From the NCBI GenBank assembly GCA_023525975.1, contig CM042040.1:50747486-50811485 (forward strand): 64,000 nucleotides of DNA, given 5' to 3'. Positions 21,426 through 31,829 of this stretch are shown here, one piece after another. The stretch's first letter is position 1. Each line of letters starts with the position of its first letter. The DNA comes from Smallanthus sonchifolius. Lineage: Eukaryota > Streptophyta > Magnoliopsida > Asterales > Asteraceae. The position numbers and the translations under genes were made by a program. The notes under the pieces were generated by a model. It saw only the letters and a list, made by a program, of their open reading frames with translations, was not told where the DNA came from and ran no database searches.

Positions 21426-22768
21426 TTATACGTTAAACAATTGAGGGTCTAGTCCCCTCATCTCGTCTTCTTTCTCCCATGTCACTTCTGACCCTTTTCT
21501 GTGCTTCCATTGTACTTTAACTAGATGAATCGACTTATTGCGTAATCGTTTCTCAGCTCGGTCAATGATGGCTATTGGTTCCTCCACATAGTTTAGACTG
21601 TTATCTATTTCGATCTCGTCGTAAGGTATTTGAGCTGTGTCGTCAGCTAGGCACTTGCGTATGTGCGACACGTGGAACGTAGGGTGTATTCCAGTAAGCT
21701 CGACGGGTAGGTCGAGTCTGTAAGCAACTTGACCCACTCTCGCTTAAATCTTGAAAGGTCCGACAAACCTTGGACTTAGTTTGCCACGTTTTCTGAATCG
21801 GATGATTCCTTTCCATGGTGATACCTTTAACAGTACCATGTCCCCTACTTGAAACTCTAAATCCCTTCTTCTCTTATCCGCGTATGATTTCTGTCTGTCC
21901 TTTGCGGCTTTCATTCGAGCCTTGATTTGATCAAATTTCTCGGAAGTAGCTTTGACCACTTCGAGACTTGCAAAATCCTTCTGTCCAATTTCCCCCAACA
22001 AACCGGAGTCCTGCATCTCCTTCCATACAACAATTCGAATGGCGGCATGCCAATAGTTGAGTGATAGCTGTTGTTATATGAAAATTATGCCAATGGTAGA
22101 TGGCTGTCCCAACTCCCACCGAAGTCAATGATACAGGCTCGGAGCATGTCCTCCATAGTCTAAATGGTCCTTTCAGATTGACCATCGGTTTGAGGGTGGT
22201 AAGCGGTGCTGATGTTCAGCCTAGTGCCCATCGCTTCATTGAATTTCTTCCAAAACCTTGACGTGAACCTCGTATCCCTGTCGGACACAATCGATAGCGG
22301 CATACCATGTCTGCTCACAATTTCCTTGATAAATATTTCTGCTAGCTTTTCAGACGAAGAAGTCTCACGTATTGGCAAGAAGTGAGCACTTTTCGTCAAG
22401 CGGTCGACGATCACCCAAATGGTATCATTGCCTTTAGTTGTTCGCGGTAGCTTGGTAATGAAGTCCATCGTGATCTCCTCCCACTTCCATTTTGGTATTG
22501 GTAAAGGTTGCATTTTACCGCATGGTTTCTGGTGCTCGGCCTTAACTAGAGAACACGTTAGGCACTTGTTCACGTACTCAGTCACATCATTCTTCATGCC
22601 AGGCCACCAGTACTCTTTCTTCAAGTCTTGATACATTTTGTTTGTCCCATGGAGGATAGAATAGCGAGACTTATGGGCCTTATCGAGTATTTTACCTCTA
22701 AGCTCGCCAATCTTAGGTTTCCACATCCGGCCAAACCTAGTTCGTACACCGTATGCATTTGCATCCAA
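21426..22768 (-). pseudogene. ChrE pol: integrase with chromodomain-like tail
   Basis: Order on the minus strand: zinc domain with ILHGTNKMYQDLKKEYWWPGM and CLTC (about 22665-22550), core with MDFITKLP, VDRLTKSAHFLP, SDRDTRFTS and HPQTDGQSERTI (DDE residues kept, to 22160), then a frame break. The next parts are the GPF/RFVGPFKI region (21744) and the tail GIHPTFHVSHIRKC...VEEPIAIIDRAEKRL...VQWKHRKG (21737-21426). The last part resembles a chromodomain, which in chromoviruses steers insertion to marked chromatin. Stops near 22159, 22015 and 21743. Confidence 0.9.
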
Positions 22769-22789
22769 ATTTCCTTGTTGTCCTAGTAT

Positions 22790-23845
22790 TCATTCCCGTT
22801 TTATATTTCTTTCTAATAGTGCTTCATCTTGTGCCTTTGATATTTCACTCATCAAATCAGGCGTTATAATCAGCTGACACGCTTTGATTCGGATAGGTTT
22901 TGATTCTTCCTTTCTGCTTAAAGCGTCAGCCACTACGTTTGCCTTGCCTGGATGGTACAATATCTCACAATCATAGTCCTTCAGTAGCTCTAACCACCTC
23001 CTTTGTCTCATGTTAGTTCCTTTTGTTCGAAAAAGTACTTCAGGCTTTTGTGATCGGAGTAAATGGTGCATTTTACTCCATACAGATAGTGCCTCCATAT
23101 TTTCAATGCAAAAACTACTGCCGCCAACTCTAGATCATGAGTTGGGTAGTTAACCTCATGAATCTTTAGTTGTCGCGAGCCGTAAGCAGTTACCTTTCCT
23201 CGTTGCATAAGTACGCAACCTAAACCCTGACCCGAAGCGTCAGAGTAGACTACTAAGTCTTCATTTCACTCAGGTAGTGTCAAGACTGGAGCTTGGGTTA
23301 ATCGTGTCTTAAGTTCCTAAAACACATTGTTTTGGGTTGGATCCCATTCGTACTTTACTTCCTTACGTGTTAGCTTTGTCAGCGGCGAGGCTATTCTCGA
23401 GAAATCCTGAATGAATCTCCGATAGTATCCTGCCAATCCCAGAAAACTTCATATCTCTGTTGGTGTTTTCGGGATGTTCCAACCTTTTACGGTTTCGATC
23501 TTTGCAGGATCCACCATAATGCCGTTTGGGTTTATGACATGACCTAGGAATTGGACTTCCTAAGCCAGAAAGCGCATTTGGAGAATTTTGTGTACAACTT
23601 TTCCTGCTTTAGCACCTCCAGAACCTCTCTTAGGTGGCAGTTGTGATCACCCTCGCATTTCGAATATACCAGTATGTCATCTATAAAAACTATCACTGAT
23701 CGATCCAACATGGGTCAACATACTCTATTCATCAAATCCATGAACACTGCTGGTGCGTTGGTAAATCCGAAGGACATCACGAGAAACTCATAATGTCCAT
23801 AACGCGTGCGAAACGCGGTCTTTGGTACATCTTCTTCTCTTACTT
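22790..23845 (-). pseudogene. ChrE pol: C-terminal RT and RNase H
   Basis: RT continues from 23845 with an active site reading F-I-D-D at about 23687-23676, but the frame changes and stops repeatedly. RNase H: AYGSRQLKIHEVNYPTHDLELAAVVFALKIWRHYLYGVKCTIYSDHKSLKYFF (23180-23015), then WLELLKDYDCEILYHPGKANVVADALSR (22790-23098 frame). It is the typical gypsy RNase H between RT and integrase. Confidence 0.85.
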
Positions 23846-25983
23846 TCAAATGGTGGTAACCCGACCTAAGATTGATCTTTGAGAACCAACTCGCACCTTG
23901 CAGTTGATCAAAAGGTCGCCTATTCTAGGAAGGGGGTATTTGTTCTTTACTGTCCTCTTGTTCAATTCGCGGTAGTCAATGCACATGCGCATGCTGCCGT
24001 CCTTTTTCTTTACAAATAGTACCGGAGCGCACCATGGTGAAATGCTCGGTCTGATAAATCCTTTTTCTGTTAATTCTTCTAGTTGAGACATCATTTCTGA
24101 CGAAGCCAATCGGTAGGGGGCTTTGGCAACGGGTTTAGCTCCTGGCAGTAAGTCAATCTGAAATTCTATTTCCCGATCGGGTGGCAACCCAGGTAGATCC
24201 TCAGGGAATACTTCCGGAAAGTTGCACACCACGGGTACATTCTTAAGTTCTTTCATTTTCATTCTATCGTCAATAACATACGCCAGATAAGCTTCGCAAT
24301 CGCGCCTCATGTAACTTTCGGCCTTGATCATCGAGATGACGTTCGACATCGTGCAATTCCAATCCCCATAAACCGTAATTGGGCTGCCGCTAGGAGCTTT
24401 GAGGTGTATCCTCTTACATTTACATATGATTTGAGCTTCGTTGGCAGCTAGCCAATCCATACCCAATACTATATCGAATCCTCCTAAGGTGAGAAGGAAT
24501 AATCTAGAAGGAAACTTATGGCCCTCTATTTCTATGATGCAATCCTCTGTTACTTGGTGGTATACTGCCGAATTTTTACCAACGACAGTTTGTACGCTAA
24601 AGGCCTTTACTATGGTGCTGATAGTGCAATCTAGTTTACGACTAAATGCATTGGATATAAAGCTTTTACTAGCACCATAGTCAAATAAAATAGCAACATG
24701 TTCATCATTTACTAGGAACGTACCTGACACAACATCAGGGTTTCCCCTTGCTTCCTCCTCAGTTAAGGCATAGGCCCGAGACCTTGCCTTTTGCTGTTCC
24801 TGTTCCCTCTCTTTTCCCGAACCAGATTGGTCGCCCTTTCTGCAGTTCTTTGTAAAATGTCCAAACAATCCACATACTTGACACTTGACGTTTCTTACGC
24901 ATTCTCGAGAGAAGTGCCCCGGCTTCCCGCACTTATAGCATGTGGTGGTGCCGATTCGACACTCACCAAGATGTTGCCTTCCACATTTCTTGCAAGTTTC
25001 ATATTCATCCGACCTTGGTTTCTTAATTTCAGTTGCTGCATTCCCTTTTCCGGTGCCTCTAGACGGGTTCTCCCACTTTCTCTTTTGTGTCTCAGTTTCC
25101 GGGTCCTCATTGGCATAATCGTCGTAGACGATTCTGCTCAGATTCACTACAGACTCGAAGGTCGAGGGTAGGTGAGCTTTCGCATGGACATGGACCCTTT
25201 GAGGTAAGCCCTTCACATAATACTTAATCATTCATTCTTCTGTCTCCACCAGGTGGGGTACCAGTTGAGCTAGCTCATTGAACCTAGAAGTATACTGGCG
25301 GTGCGTCTTGTTGCCAGCCTTAAAGTTTAGGAATTCATTCTCCACTCGATCAATTTCGTTCTGGGGATAGAACTTTTGGATTATCAGCTTCTTCAGGTCT
25401 TCCCATGTCATTCTGGCAAGAGCGTTTGGCGATTTTGTCCTCTGGATGTTCCTCCACCAACTTAGTGCCTCATTGGTAAAAGAATGAGCAACATACTTAA
25501 CCGCCTGGTCCGGTCGACACTCGCTGATGTTGATTACAACGTTCATCCTCTCAATCCATTCTAACGTAGCCACTGAATCCTTGTTCCCATCGAACTTGGG
25601 TGGGTCTCCATCCTTGAAACCTTTGTAAGTACACCCACGATTGCTTGATCCCACCTTTACTTCATCCCCATCACTGTCATACACTTTCTCTTCATGGTCT
25701 CCTTCATCCTCCTCTCTACTTTTCTTTAGTACCTCGGATAGTAGATCAGGCAATACTTTCTTCAGAGTGAGTACAACTTCACGGGCAATAGCATCCCTGA
25801 CCTCGGGTTTCAACTGTAGAGGCCCTTGATTGTCGCCCTAGTTGGGGTCACATCTGTTTCGTGCACACTCTCAGCGTGTTCTGCGTGCACACTCTCCTCC
25901 TCTTCATGTCTTTGATTCAACGGAGGTCTACCGACTCGGCCAGTGTGACCGCCTCGGCGTCCTGTTCTTCCTCCACCAGCCAT
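23846..25983 (-). pseudogene. ChrE gag, protease and N-terminal RT
   Basis: Likely start ATG at 25983 (MAGGGRTGRRGGHTGRVGR, a basic N-terminus). A frame change near 25840 and an in-frame TGA at 25232-25234 follow. Capsid part: FKDGDPPKFDGNKD, WIERMNVVINISEC, SWWRNIQ. Three zinc motifs at about 25000-24840: CKKCGRQHLGEC, CYKCGKPGHFSREC and CQVCGLFGHFTKNC. Protease near 24690 reads ILFDYGASKSFIS (D-Y-G where D-S/T-G is usual). RT start: EFQIDLLPGAKPVAKAPYR, SPWCAPVLFVKKKDGSMRMCIDYRELN, KYPLP. The frame is lost near 23900. Gag, protease and RT were in one frame, as normal for Tekay-type elements. Confidence 0.9.
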
Positions 25984-26319
25984 AGTTTCTAGTTTCTGAT
26001 AGTTAAAAAAAAGGGAATACATCAATGCCGTTCCTTCAGATCATAGTTTTAGAACAGTACGAGCAAGGTAAATTTTTAATTACACTGACCGGTTTGTGAT
26101 TACTAATTTACATTTCTTTTTGGGTTCAAAACACTTCAAATCGGTTGTGACATTGACATCTATTGGTTCTAAGTTAAGGTATCTATTCTTATCCAAGTGC
26201 ATTAACTTTAGTACTCACTTACCGTGTTGGCGTTGGTTACCCATACTGACATCCGTGCGCTGGTCCCATAATCAGCTTGAGTCTAGACATTTAGGGATGT
26301 CTGAATCTCTCAAACTATT
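25984..26319 (-). other. ChrE leader between PBS and gag
   Basis: About 340 bases of untranslated leader in element order. I see no hairpin array or credible ORF in it. Confidence 0.6.
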
Positions 26320-26331
26320 GCTCTGATACCA
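26320..26331 (-). promoter_or_regulatory. ChrE primer-binding site (initiator tRNA-Met)
   Basis: Reverse complement TGGTATCAGAGC, three bases from the LTR end. Confidence 0.9.
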
Positions 26332-26334
26332 ACT

Positions 26335-28263
26335 TGTAAGGCCCCTTTCCCGGGTAACCTCACTTGTTGGATTTACTCATAAACATAGTCATAAATACTG
26401 AACTTAAATTAAAAACATTCGAGAGTAGTGAAAACAAACATCATTCAAATACATAACATAACAGCGGAAGTCTTAACAATTAAAAAGACAACATTTTCTT
26501 AACAATTAAGAGTGGGATGCCAGTCGCTTGCCGGGTAACCATCACGCCTTCGCACGACCCTTCCTTTCTTTACCTGAAAAGTATACTAAAAGTCAGCTAA
26601 CGCTGGTGAGTTCTAGTTTAAAGCGATTAGGTATGAACATCCTTTTCTTTAAAAGTATGCATAATTATATATACATTTATATAAATACGTATTCATAGCT
26701 TTTGCTTTTCTTTCATCATTCTTATGTGATTACATAGATATGCATTCACCTTTACTTTCCTTATTATTCATTGGTCATACACATAAGGGTGATCAACCCG
26801 TCTTTTTCTGCGTATATCAAAAAGACATACGCCCTTAAGCTACCGTCGTAGCCCTTTTACTCGTCCGGTCCTAGAAACCATCCACCTTAAAAACCGTCCG
26901 GCCAACCTTCGGCCGTCCGTCTTAACCGTCCTACCGTCGTAGTCCATCATATTCGTCCGTCTGCCCTAAGGCATCCGTTTCCCACTTGAACTAAATATAC
27001 AACGGTGCATCGATTTAGGGACTTACTCCACCGTAGTGGCCATTATTTAATCTACCTTTCTAGACTCTCTTTTTTGGCTGCATAATAGTCAAGTGGTCGT
27101 CCGTCTACCGTAGTAGCCGTTAGCTTCGTTTCCGTCCATAACGTGTACATACATTCATAACATGCAATATATATAATTATAAAGCAAGATTTCATTTATT
27201 TACGTTATGCCATTCTTTCATTCATTCTTTTTAAACATACGTTTCATTCTTTGTTCATAATCCATTTTCATATATATAAATATACCTTAGTATATCACGT
27301 ATGATCACATTGACATTCTTATCATTTATTCATTTAGTGTATACACTTCAGCCCCAAAACATTTAAAATGATTTGCACATAACATAGAAGTGGGCACATA
27401 GAACGCACCTGATGAGCTTGTCTGGGTTGTCCAAAACAAAGGTCAACAACGTCACTTCCAATCTGAATTGATTAGTTAAATACACATCAGACCTAATCCC
27501 GACTCTAACAGTTTAACCATTCTAAACATACTGACTTTACCTAATCCAGCCTGCTGCCTGCGCACTTGCTAAGTGCGCAGGACCATACTCATGCGTACTT
27601 GACAAGTACGCAGAACATTCTTCTTACGTACTTGATAAGTATGCAGGATCTTCCTCTTGCGTACTTGATAAGTACGCAGGACATCCTCATGCGTACTTGA
27701 TAAGTATGCAGGACATCCTCATGCGTACTTGATAAGTACGCAGGACATCCTTCTTGCGTATTTGTCAAGTACGCAAGACCTGCTTCCCCATCAAGTCCGA
27801 AATTCTTGCATGTTAACCCGATCATGCTAATCTTACAACTTTCTTTGATCAAAATGTGCGGTTTTCATTCTAGATGCTAGTTCTAAGCTTATTTTCAAGT
27901 TTCATCCATAAAAACGTCTCCTATTTAGCTAAAACCCGAAAACCCCAAAACAAACAAAAACTCAGTTTAAGGTCGAATCGTTACGTGGATTGTGATTCTG
28001 ATTCGAATGTTTTGCTCACGAGCTCAGCAGTAACATGCTCCTTCAATTCCGGGTCGATCCGTCAACTTTCTCTCACTAGGCCCGAGCTCTCCTTTCTCTC
28101 TCTAGATGTTGCAAATGAGAGAGTTGAGCCTTTCTTGGCCCTTATATAAATGGGTTTTCCTCGGCCCGTTGGAGCCCAGCCCGAGCCCATCCATTTTCCT
28201 TTCATTTTTTTTTACGATTAAATCCCGATCGCGTTATTTATTTACTATTTTTGGGATGTTACA
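26335..28263 (-). repeat. ChrE 5' LTR (1929 bp)
   Basis: Plus-strand ends TGTAAGGCCC...GGATGTTACA. Same layout as 19432-21386. The size difference comes mainly from the ATTT run near the end and the 11-bp insert in the other hairpin array. The two LTRs differ by only a few percent, so the insertion is fairly recent. Confidence 0.92.
27549..27778. repeat. Seven-unit hairpin array in ChrE 5' LTR
   Basis: Same array as 20658-20885. Here unit 1 is fully paired (GCGCACTT / AAGTGCGC). Units 3 and 5 have decayed arms (AAGTATGC). Confidence 0.9.
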
Positions 28264-28454
28264 TGGTATAAAGGGGAAGAAGGGTTCACAGAACCCTCAT
28301 AATAAACCTTTAAAGTTCTCACCCCTATCAAGGCAATTACCCAAGATCAAATGGTTAAAACTCTTCACCCACACAAGTCAGGTCGCGGGTTCTAGCCTGG
28401 CTGAGCCTGTTTTCTTTCTTTTTCCTGTTTTTAGCCTCCACAAACACACACCCA

Positions 28455-28498
28455 TATATATATATATATATATATACACACATGTATATATACATGGT
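28455..28498. repeat. AT-dinucleotide microsatellite
   Basis: 'ccatatatat...atacacacatgtatatatacatgg', within LtrD. Confidence 0.9.
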
Positions 28499-29082
28499 TA
28501 TATCTAAATCACTATGTTTTTGAACAAATGAATGTCATTACACCAAATTCTTTTAGAACTTTCAAATTTATCATAATGTTATTTTATTTTAGTAAAAATA
28601 TATATTTTCCTTTTAATATATATACACAAAGTACAAGTCACTTTTAAATATATTATTAACATATTCGTTTCATCTAGAAGGATAAAATCATATTCCTTGG
28701 AGTCAATTAATGTTAATATCTAATCGAAAAAGGGTATTTTATTAACTAGTTTAAGTCATCTTTGACATGGTTTTGATAATATAAATACTATATTAATATG
28801 TTTTATATATATTTTACAAATAATATATGTTGTTGACACCAAGTTTCATAAATAAAAACTATTTAAAAGTTTAATTTAACTAAAACTATTAGTTTTTAAT
28901 TAAACCATTTCAATTAATTGTTTTCTAACAACTTTGAAAAGATTTATACAATACATAACTCATAAATCAATTATATAAAACATTTTCTATTTTAAACTTA
29001 TTTAAACATATATATTTTTAATTAAACCATTCTTGTGTGAACCTACCTACGCAGCTCAGGTGAGTTTCACGACCCTTTTTAC

Positions 29083-29275
29083 TTGTTTTCCTATTGGGAA
29101 AGAAACATGCATATACACAAACATCATTTTACTTGTTTTCCCGTTGGGGAGAAATATGCATACAAACAAACAGTATTTTACTTGTTTCACGTTGGGAAGA
29201 AACATGCACACGAACAAACATCCGTTTACTTGTCTTCCCCGTCGGGGAGGGACATACACATGAACGGACATGGAT
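29083..29275 (+). repeat. Four tandem units of about 50 bp in LtrD
   Basis: Each unit starts 'acttgttttc', continues with a GTTGGGGAGAAA-like core and ends 'caaacaaaca...ttt'. LtrG has this element once (33653-33680), so the array is an expansion within LtrD. Units are imperfect. Confidence 0.75.
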
Positions 29276-29944
29276 CACATAGTATTTCATTACCACTTGT
29301 TTACCTAAGTGCAAACATAACATGCAAAGTCCTTACACTTATATGGAGTATAGCGAGGAAATTTGATTTGTACTACTGGGTTTGACAAACCCCACCCGGG
29401 TTAGTCGTCTAGTTCGATTGGAGGTCTAACGGGTGTAAATTATCCTAAACACTTGCCATTTTTTATGTTAGCAATGGCGGAAGGCATCCCAAACACAAAC
29501 AGTCAGCTTCGGTTGCGAACACTTAGAGTAACTTGTACATTGTTTAGCTAGCAATAGGTGTGACTTACGTATGTGGATCATGTAAGCACTCAAACAAGTT
29601 TATTCACTTACAAACTTGTGAACTCACTAACCTCGTGTTGACACTTTTCCTTACATGTTTCTCAGGTTGCTAAGGCACAGGTTGCACACATAGGACATGC
29701 ATGGAGTCCTACTATCATTTCATCCTTATGCAAACATTTAAATAATTTACTTGTCTTATTAGACTTGAGCGTACTTGTTTTGCGCATTTACTTTCCTGTT
29801 TAAATGCTTCCGCATTAACTATGAACTTTTATGATATTTCATTTATGTCCTATATAGTGTCATTTGATGTAATTAATAACCGAGTTCATGTTTTGTCAAG
29901 CACCAAATAGTAAAACTCCGTTAGTAGAATTTGGGGGTGTGACA

Positions 29945-30686
29945 TTTATGCTTTGTGCTTGAATGTTATTTGTTAAGGCTATATATACATGGCATACTCG
30001 TGCAATCATTAACATATTACATCAGGATGACATTTGTTGTTATGCACTAAATCAGGATAACATTTGTTGTTATGCCTTACATCAGGATAACATGTGTTGT
30101 TATGCCATACATTTACATTAGGATAACATGTGTTGTTATTCCCTACATTTACATCAGGATAACATGTGTTGTTATGCCCTACATTTACATCAGGATAACA
30201 TGTGTTGTTATGCCCTACATTTACATCAGGATAACATGTGTTGTTATGCCCTATATTAGGATAACATGGGTTGTTATGCCCTTAAGTTACAAGGTTTGAT
30301 TTGTGCAACTATCTTAACATAGATTCTCCATAAACGCTTTATAAACCACGTATCATATGAATTGTACACAAAACATTTGAACTTTACTGGTGGTGTTAAA
30401 ACCTATGTATGCTCACCAACTATTTATAGTTGACCCTCTCATTTTATCATGTTTCAGGTACGGATGTTTGAGTTAAGATTCAAGTTGCTTCACTTAGGAT
30501 TAAGGACCTAGTTTCAAATTTACTAAAGAAATTCATGTATTTGTGACTCTTGTAAATGTTGTAATTGATAACTTGAGCTATGAAATGAAATTGATTGTTT
30601 AATTATTACAATCTAGTAAACCATGAGCTTATGAACAATCTACATGTCCCGCCCCGACGTATTCCACCGTCAGTTGGGGTGTGCCA
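29945..30686 (+). mobile_element. LtrF: second LTR 3'-end fragment
   Basis: After the terminus at 29944 another sequence follows that itself ends '...cagttggggtgtgcca' at 30686, again like an LTR end. CopC gag resumes on the next base. It contains the GGATAACA tandem array. No LTR start of its own is visible, so the origin is uncertain; it may be the tail of the LTR that first hit CopC. Confidence 0.5.
30020..30292. repeat. Eight tandem 29-36 bp units with internal inverted repeat
   Basis: Unit core 'caggataacatgtgttgttatgcc', with ATAACA / TGTTAT arms around 5 nt. Later units gain an extra 'acattt'. A long ORF at 30072-30299 is only a reading of this array. Confidence 0.85.
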
Positions 30687-31829
30687 TACTTTTCCCTCTG
30701 AACACCTTTTGAGCTAGGTGATGACATTGAGAAATAGTGATTGAAGTTTGAACAACCTTTTGGTTTTCGGATTTAACTTTCCTTTTGTAAAACTCAAAAG
30801 TTGTTAGTTTTTCAATATTATTATTTTCTTGAAAATCAAAACCACTGCTACAAAAGGTTTAACTGGTTTATATGAGGATTTAGGTTTTGGTTGTAATATT
30901 CCAACAGAAAACTGGAATTCTTATAACCCTCAAGCTTTTGTAACAATTTTGTTACTTCTGTCTGTGACATGGCGAGTTCATTAATCTTCTTTTCATACTC
31001 TGAGTATGCCACATCTAGATGAAACGCTTGTTCATTAACTTTGATTTGTAAAACTTTAATATCATCTTTTAAAGATTCAATTCTTGTTTTCAAAACAGTT
31101 TCATTTTCTTTCAAAGTTTGATTAGATGTGTAAATCGCCTTTATGTCACAGATCAGATTTGTGTTATCATCACACAATCTAGTAATTTTCAAATCAGAAT
31201 CAATGCATTTAGGACAAGACACAACCTTTTGTACCTGTTTAGAATCAGTCATGAATGCATTTCCTTCATATAACATCTCAGCAATCTTCTTTGTTACTTT
31301 TCCAGTAGCTCCGTCATTAAGCAAGTCTTCATTTGAAAACTTTGGTTCAACCTTCTGAATAAGAGACTCCTCACTTTCAGCTATACTCCCAGAATCAGTT
31401 GAATCACCATCAGAAGAACCTCTTTTAGTTCCATCTTCAAAATGAACTCCAGCAAGAAACGCTTGACTGACATGAGCAACAATATCTTCCAAATGAATAC
31501 CCCAGTCATAATTTTCATCTTGTTGGAACATCAAAGTTGTGGAATTGTTTGACTTATTCTGATTGCTTTGATTGTTTGAAGAATTCTAATTTTGAACTCT
31601 AGGTTTTGTGCATTCTCTAGCAAAATGTCCAAATTCCTGACAATTATAACATTTCACCTTTGACTTGTCCAAACCCATCTTGGTCTTGCTTGAAGCCCCG
31701 ATAAACTTCTTCCCCGTTCTCTTCAGATGATCTTTTCCTTGTCACATCCATAATGCCATGTTCCATTGAATGTTCATCTCTTCTAAAGCATCTTTATCCA
31801 ATTGCTTGAAATCTTCTGTGACATCAGGC
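30687..31829 (-). pseudogene. CopC, right part: gag middle segment
   Basis: Minus strand: a zinc knuckle near 31650-31610 (CYNCQEFGHFAREC), then NYDWGIHLEDIVAHVSQAFLAGVHFEDG (31510-31430), an acidic Ser/Asp stretch, a coiled-coil-like stretch (LRCD...IESLKDDIKVLQIKVNEQ, about 31190-31030) and LEGYKNSSFLLEYYN (about 30930). It matches CopK gag 44840-45900 in order. Upstream (beyond 31829) gag is cut off at the junction with LtrG; downstream it continued to 18414 before the insertions. Stops near 31745, 31590 and 30845. Confidence 0.85.

Larger units (their letters stand above)
19432..28263 (-). mobile_element. ChrE: Ty3/gypsy chromovirus (Tekay/Del type)
   Basis: Complete element in reverse orientation: 5' LTR 28263-26335, PBS 26331-26320, gag from 25983, protease, RT, RNase H, integrase, C-terminal chromodomain-like region to 21426, PPT, 3' LTR 21386-19432. 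RT before integrase defines Ty3/gypsy. The integrase tail ending in VEEPIAIIDRAEKRLRNK...VQWKHRKGSEVTWEKEDEM is the chromodomain-type tail of plant Tekay/Del. Flanking 5-mers are ctgta and tggta, at best a decayed target duplication. Multiple stops disable it. Confidence 0.93.
28264..29944 (+). mobile_element. LtrD, right part
   Basis: Continues the LTR interrupted at 19431 and ends ...GGGGGTGTGACA at 29944, a classic terminus for this LTR type. Contains a TA dinucleotide run (28455-28495), four ~50-bp tandem units (29083-29275) and a block (29340-29880) similar to LtrG 33790-34260. Short ORFs at 29033-29385 are readings of the tandem repeat. No gene. Confidence 0.6.

Noticed and set aside
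19427..28268. Clean target-site duplication for ChrE
   Set aside because: ctgta against tggta matches at only three of five positions.
29033..29385. Several overlapping ORFs on both strands
   Set aside because: Readings of four ~50-bp tandem units in LtrD; open in many frames because the unit lacks stops.
30072..30299. ORF of 75 codons with repeated ITCVVMPYI
   Set aside because: Pure translation of the GGATAACA tandem array.
31817..31829. TGTGACATC as the true start of LtrG
   Set aside because: Fits the LTR type, but the same bases align with CopK gag (about 44840-44855) on the minus strand; left open and junction placed at about 31829.
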